Assembly: GCA_014239625.1 (NCBI GenBank)
Contig: JAAZYN010000030.1
Span: 1-13,861 of the forward strand
Reading direction: 5' to 3'
Length of the DNA stretch: 13,861 nucleotides
Source of the DNA: Myxococcales bacterium
Lineage (GTDB): Bacteria > Myxococcota_A > UBA9042 > PHBI01 > JAAZYN01
Each line of letters begins with the position of its first letter. Positions within the stretch are counted from its first letter, which is position 1. Positions 12,575 to 13,861 of this stretch are shown one piece after another. The position numbers were made by a program, and so were the translations under genes. The notes below the pieces were generated by a model. That model was not told the DNA's origin. It did not search any database and saw nothing but the letters and a program-made list of their open reading frames with translations.

Positions 12575-13501
12575 TTACGCTGCGCGGCCGAGTGGATCGG
12601 GCCGGGACAGAGAGAGCGCCAACTCGACGGCCCTGATCATGCTGGTGGGGTCGGCCAGATCGCGCCCCGCGATATCGAAAGCGGGGCCGTGATCAGGGCT
12701 GGTGCGAGGTCTCGGTAAACCCAGCGTGACGTTCACCCCGTCGCTGAAGTGAACGAGCTTGAAAGGGATCAAGCCCTGGTCGTGATAACAGCAGATGACT
12801 CCGTCGAAACGACCCGCCAACGCGTGATGAAACACCGTGTCCGGCGAGTGAGGCCCAGAAGCCAGCACGCCCTCGGCACAGAGCGAAGCGACCGCTGGCG
12901 CGATGGCTCGCGACTCCTCGTCACCAAAGAGGCCGCCGTCCCCAGCGTGGGGGTTGAGGCCCGCCACGGCGATGACGGGCTCGCGCCCACACGACGCCCG
13001 CAAGGCCTTCACCAAAAGCAGCCCCGCCTTCACCAGGCACTCCGTCGTGACGAGAGACGCCACCGCGCTCAACGCCACGTGACGGGTCACCGGGACGACG
13101 TTGAGTCGCGGCCCCGCCATCCACATGGCGACATCGTCATAGGCCACCCCACAGCGCGCCGCGTAGAGCTCGGTGTGACCGGGAAAGACCCCCCCGAAGA
13201 CCTGCTTATCGACGGGCGAGGTGACCACCGCGTCGATCGCGCCAGTGGCCAGGTCCGCCGCCGATCGCTCCACCGCGTCGAGGGCCGGACAACGGGCATC
13301 GGGCGGTAGGTAGGCGACCTCTACCCCGGCAGAAAGGTCCCCGTAGAAGCCGGCGGGCGCATAGGCCACCCAGCGAGCCTCCAGCCCGAGGATATTCAGC
13401 GCCGCCCTGGTGACCTCGCGTCCGATCCCCGCGGGATCGCCCATCGTGATGCCAATCCGCGGCGCGCTACAAACGCCACCCTGAACCCGATCAACGGTCA
13501 C
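12575..13501 (-). CDS. pdxA: 4-hydroxythreonine-4-phosphate dehydrogenase
   Basis: This enzyme oxidises 4-phosphohydroxy-L-threonine with NAD in the DXP-dependent route to pyridoxal 5'-phosphate. The 308 residues show the family signatures GITMGDPAGIG (17-27), TSPVDK and FPGHTELYA (94-114), AGLNPHAGDGGLFGDEE (180-196), DTVF (221-224), YHDQGLIPFK (239-248) and GVNVTLGLPRPRTSPDHG (255-272). The three metal-binding histidines expected from E. coli PdxA fit H141, H185 and H240. It is slightly shorter than the 329 residues of the E. coli enzyme. The start is GTG, four bases after the stop of the parvulin gene, so they are presumably co-transcribed, as surA-pdxA are in E. coli. No separate ribosome-binding site is evident; coupling would explain that. 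Confidence 0.96.
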   Translation of the reverse strand: MTVDRVQGGVCSAPRIGITMGDPAGIGREVTRAALNILGLEARWVAYAPAGFYGDLSAGVEVAYLPPDARCPALDAVERSAADLATGAIDAVVTSPVDKQVFGGVFPGHTELYAARCGVAYDDVAMWMAGPRLNVVPVTRHVALSAVASLVTTECLVKAGLLLVKALRASCGREPVIAVAGLNPHAGDGGLFGDEESRAIAPAVASLCAEGVLASGPHSPDTVFHHALAGRFDGVICCYHDQGLIPFKLVHFSDGVNVTLGLPRPRTSPDHGPAFDIAGRDLADPTSMIRAVELALSLSRPDPLGRAA

Positions 13502-13505
13502 CAGG

Positions 13506-13861
13506 TCAGCGTGACGTCGGCTTGGGGGACGACCTCTTCTGGCCTTGAAGGGACTTGACCAATGGCTTGAGCGGCTCGTCTTTCACCTCGATGAACACGT
13601 TCTGGCGCAACTCCACCATCCAGATCTCCAGCAGGCGCGCGGCCTCCTCTTGGCGCATACGATATCGAATCTGCCGCAGCATCGACTCGCGCTTCTTGTC
13701 GGTCAGCACGTTCTTCTTGCGGATGCCCGTGACCTTGATGAGGTGAAACCCAAAGTCGGTCCGCACCGGCGCGCTCACTTGATTGAGCGGCAGCCCCCAC
13801 ACCACCTTCTCGAAGTCGGGATCGGTGTCTCCACGGGTGAGCCAGCCGAGATCGCCACCGG
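13506..13861 (-). CDS. Parvulin-type peptidyl-prolyl cis-trans isomerase (SurA/PpiC-like), 5' end outside window
   Basis: Only the C-terminal 117 residues are present; the frame is open to the right edge. GGDLGWLTRGD, then FEKVVWGLPLNQVSAPVRT and DFGFHLIKVTGI, are the end of a rotamase (parvulin) domain, which speeds prolyl isomerisation and in SurA-type proteins helps outer-membrane proteins fold in the periplasm. A helical tail follows (residues with RQIRYRMRQEEAARLLEIW), resembling the C-terminal helix of such foldases, and the protein ends in a basic, Ser/Pro-rich tail. The signal peptide and N-terminal chaperone part cannot be judged from here. Its stop lies four bases before the pdxA start, matching the surA-pdxA gene order of many proteobacteria. 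An overlapping frame at 13498-13800 is a shadow. Confidence 0.9.
   Translation of the reverse strand, partial: GGDLGWLTRGDTDPDFEKVVWGLPLNQVSAPVRTDFGFHLIKVTGIRKKNVLTDKKRESMLRQIRYRMRQEEAARLLEIWMVELRQNVFIEVKDEPLKPLVKSLQGQKRSSPKPTSR

Noticed and set aside
12749..13309. 186-codon plus-strand frame opposite pdxA
   Set aside because: pdxA on the other strand shows all family signatures; this translation is an Arg/His-rich shadow.

Overview
The window looks like chromosomal DNA from a high-GC, Gram-negative, deltaproteobacterial-type organism, most likely a myxobacterium (Myxococcota). The grounds are a Hanks-type Ser/Thr kinase with a membrane anchor and PEGA repeats, an FHA-containing sigma-54 activator, a GyrB with the proteobacterial-type insert, a surA-like/pdxA pair, and frequent GTG/TTG starts. 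This is inferred from gene families; no rRNA or other taxonomic marker beyond gyrB is present.

Layout. Bases 1-97 may hold the tail of a + strand gene, followed by a featureless stretch to about 425. On the minus strand, reading leftward from about 3010, come a small LiaF-type beta-repeat protein, an FHA/AAA+/Fis sigma-54 activator coupled to it by a GTGA stop/start overlap, and, after a 222-base gap with a candidate promoter and operator-like palindromes, a 100-residue protein resembling an isolated sigma-70 region 4. From about 3087 to 9046 four + strand genes follow one another: a Ser/Thr kinase with an in-frame TAG, gyrB, a small protein with a possible DnaD-like module, and a zinc-ribbon DnaC/DnaI-like ATPase whose TTG start overlaps the preceding gene. 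From 9323 to the right edge everything is on the minus strand: a parvulin-type foldase (5' end outside the window), pdxA, a strong hairpin, a MepM/Csd3-type M23 (LytM) protein lacking key catalytic residues, and an exported membrane-anchored protein with Ig/macroglobulin-like modules.

How the parts may work together. The gyrB block looks replication-related: gyrase B, a possible DnaD-like adaptor and a helicase-loader-like ATPase. The rightmost block looks envelope-related: foldase, a probably inactive LytM factor and a periplasmic multidomain membrane protein. The leftmost block is regulatory.

The points most worth a second look are the stand-alone sigma-region-4-like protein with a degenerate recognition helix, the amber codon inside the kinase, the pseudo-LytM protein with its membrane partner, and the gyrB-linked DnaD/DnaI-like pair. 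No rRNA, tRNA, CRISPR array, insertion sequence or transposase was found.
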